6,777 bases of DNA from Candidatus Curtissbacteria bacterium RIFCSPLOWO2_01_FULL_41_18 (GTDB lineage Bacteria > Patescibacteriota > Microgenomatia > Curtissbacterales > GWA2-41-24). The position numbers and the translations under genes were made by a program. This document shows, one piece after another, positions 4,976-6,777 of this stretch. Location of the stretch: the NCBI GenBank assembly GCA_001776475.1, contig MFBQ01000047.1:23927-30703 (forward strand). Reading direction: 5' to 3'. Below the pieces are notes generated by a model. That model did no database searches and was not told where the DNA came from. It saw only the letters and a program-made list of their open reading frames with translations. Numbering within the stretch: position 1 is the first letter of the stretch; each line of letters begins with the position of its first letter.

Positions 4976-6777
4976 ATGGACAACACCATGGCAGAAAGAA
5001 ACCATCAAGCTGCACATACTGAGGCGAGAAGTGTTCTTACTTCGGTAGTTGAAACGCAGCTTCTGCCACCCGAAAAGTTTATGGGTGAGCAAAGAGGTGA
5101 AGTGGCCGATATAGCTAAAATCGGTGAGGTCGTAGCAACTCTGCGCAAGGTCCAAGATCATTATGAAGTGGAGATGTATACCAAAATGGGTAAATCGTCA
5201 CGTCACATTCTTGACCCTTCAAGTAGAGATCTTGCGCGAATAATGCTTTCTAAAAATGAAACTTACGTATCAACTCTACAAAGAACAGGCTGGGCGTTGG
5301 ATGTTAGAGAAGCACTAAAGAGCTTAGGTTACTCGGAAAGAACTGCCACTAAACTTGAGAAGACATGGTATGAAAGAGCAAAACCATATTATAGTGGAGC
5401 TGAACACGTAGAACCTAGTAATTTAAAAAATAAAGACCCATTATATATCCCGGTTGATGATTGGAAAATGGGCATTTTACAGTTTGATCAAGAAGGTAAA
5501 AAAGACGTTCCAATATTCGTTTTTGGTGCAGATAACAATTGGTTCATAGTTAATCCTACAAATCCCGATTCAAAGCAGCCAATAACTGTTACGGATGAAC
5601 TCACAGCTGAGCATATCACCCATAGACGAACAGAATTAGTAGATGGGCTTCAGTTAAGGTGCGAGGAGACAATTTTTCAAATTCTAAATAAAGATGGCGG
5701 CGAGCTTGTTAGTTATTCCGGTACTGATCCTAAGGTAGACCCCACCGACACAAACTTTTTGTATTTTATAAATACGGGCAAAATTTATAAGCTGGATTTG
5801 AGGGGTGTTGCAAAAAGGCAAACGAAACCTCTTCTTGAAGCCCAGATAAGGGTTGAGGATCCTGTGGAGCTTGACATCGAGCCAAATGGTAATTTTTTAA
5901 TCATCAGATCAGCTGGGGACAAAATCTCCATAGTTGAAAAAGAAACAGGAGAAATAACTAGGACTTTTGATGCAGTCAAAGGTCCTGTATTGGTTGATAA
6001 TCAAGGAGACATTTTATTTATAGATGAAGAAAACAAGCTTAGAGAAATCCAAACAAACTTTCAAGCAATTCCTAAGGGAGGTAGTGAGTCAGCGCAAAAA
6101 AAGCGCGAGGAGGAGCTTAAGGGCTTACAGGAGCGTTTTGCCACTCTAGAACTTGATAAAACTCAAAGAGTAAAGGGGGATCAAATAACAGAAGAAGATG
6201 TTGCCAATACCCTGCGAGAAACAATTTCTAAACAAGTAAGTGAGCGAATTACGACAGCCACAGCTGCAGAGCAACTTGAAGATGTCCTGGATAGACTCCA
6301 AGGATTAAGATCTGACCCGCAAAATGAAGCCTATGGACAAGTTATAGATGAGTTTGTTGGACAAGCAAAAGAAAAACTAAGCGGAATCCAAGCAGTTCAA
6401 CTTAACGTGAACCTTGGCGAATTTGCCAAGAGCCTAGAACAGGTTCAAAGTGTTGGCGATACAATTGGTTTGGATGAACAATTTGGAAGACTTTTGGGAG
6501 CAAGGCAGAAAATTGATATTACGGATGTAGCCAAGCGCCGGGAAATTGAGCAAAGACTGAATTTACTTCAGGGACAAATGAACACTGTAATCGATCAGTA
6601 CCAGGGTGAATTGGTGGATACAGCGCGGCAAACTTTGCCCCAGATCGAGGAGTTAATTAAAGAAACTGGTTCCTTGCAAGAATTATCAAGCTTTGGCACG
6701 ACAAGCCAATCATTGCAATTTGAAATGATGTTAGCAAACATTAGAGATCCTAAAGTTAGAAAAGAGCTTAGAGATCA
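4976..6777 (+). CDS. Long unrecognised protein: beta-strand repeat region plus coiled coils, 5' part only
   Basis: An uninterrupted frame of 600 codons runs off the right edge. I do not recognise a family. Residues about 40-150 are helical. Residues about 155-225 are mixed, with strands such as VPIFVFGADNNWFIVNP (178-194). Residues about 225-365 hold successive beta-hairpin units: NFLYFINTGKIYKLDLRG, then GNFLIIRSAGDKISIVEKETG, then GDILFIDEENKLREIQ. They look like blades of a partial WD/NHL-type propeller. Residues about 370-600 are charged, Glu/Gln/Lys-rich and helical, probably coiled coil. No signal peptide, membrane span or Walker motif appears in the visible part. The first ATG is 4976 and a second in-frame ATG is at 4988; neither has a ribosome site. 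The 51-nt spacing from the VWA gene and the shared coiled-coil character suggest that the two work together. An ATPase domain could lie beyond the edge, but that is a guess. Confidence 0.75.
   Translation, partial: MDNTMAERNHQAAHTEARSVLTSVVETQLLPPEKFMGEQRGEVADIAKIGEVVATLRKVQDHYEVEMYTKMGKSSRHILDPSSRDLARIMLSKNETYVSTLQRTGWALDVREALKSLGYSERTATKLEKTWYERAKPYYSGAEHVEPSNLKNKDPLYIPVDDWKMGILQFDQEGKKDVPIFVFGADNNWFIVNPTNPDSKQPITVTDELTAEHITHRRTELVDGLQLRCEETIFQILNKDGGELVSYSGTDPKVDPTDTNFLYFINTGKIYKLDLRGVAKRQTKPLLEAQIRVEDPVELDIEPNGNFLIIRSAGDKISIVEKETGEITRTFDAVKGPVLVDNQGDILFIDEENKLREIQTNFQAIPKGGSESAQKKREEELKGLQERFATLELDKTQRVKGDQITEEDVANTLRETISKQVSERITTATAAEQLEDVLDRLQGLRSDPQNEAYGQVIDEFVGQAKEKLSGIQAVQLNVNLGEFAKSLEQVQSVGDTIGLDEQFGRLLGARQKIDITDVAKRREIEQRLNLLQGQMNTVIDQYQGELVDTARQTLPQIEELIKETGSLQELSSFGTTSQSLQFEMMLANIRDPKVRKELRD

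Noticed and set aside
4379..5161. Several minus-strand frames of 80-90 codons
   Set aside because: They lie opposite the VWA domain and the start of the next gene, both of which have clear plus-strand coding content.

Overview
The window is AT-rich, compactly arranged bacterial DNA using the standard bacterial code: the intact reading frames end in TAA or TAG and contain no in-frame TGA. The gene set suggests a Patescibacteria/CPR-type genome, probably from a metagenome. It combines a bacterial SET-domain protein, a HigB/HigA-type toxin-antitoxin pair, a long zinc-motif/VWA protein, a very long coiled-coil-rich protein, and starts with weak or no Shine-Dalgarno sites and -10-like boxes close to the ATG. 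The lineage is an inference; no rRNA or marker gene is present to fix it.

Layout. On the minus strand from the left edge lie the N-terminal 96 residues of a ZIP-family metal transporter (1-289) and, upstream of it in the same orientation, a SET-domain lysine methyltransferase of 335 residues (468-1475) with a near-consensus promoter at 1486-1514. From about 1527 everything runs on the plus strand. First comes a broken 3' remnant of a small gene (1527-1686), split by a 46-nt palindrome-like repeat. Next is a toxin-antitoxin operon (1725-2334) with a perfect 16-bp palindrome in its control region. A second, uninterrupted copy of the same small reading frame follows (2400-2588), with a related short repeat at 2349-2371. 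Then come a 776-residue protein with an HExxH motif and a C-terminal VWA domain (2594-4924), and the first 600 residues of a long unrecognised protein (4976 to the right edge).

How the parts may work together. The toxin-antitoxin genes overlap and are translationally linked; the palindrome is the likely antitoxin operator. This module lies between two direct copies of a conserved peptide-coding sequence, suggesting that it arrived as a cassette or that the region was rearranged by recombination. The VWA protein and the downstream protein are 51 nt apart in the same direction and probably form one functional unit. By analogy with CobT/NorD/MoxR-VWA systems an AAA+ ATPase partner is expected nearby, but none is visible here. 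This pair and the SET methyltransferase are the least understood parts of the window.

No tRNA, rRNA, CRISPR array, transposase or convincing intrinsic terminator was seen. The gene-free gaps (290-467, 1476-1724, 2335-2593, 4925-4975) are all shorter than 300 nt, and their contents are listed below.
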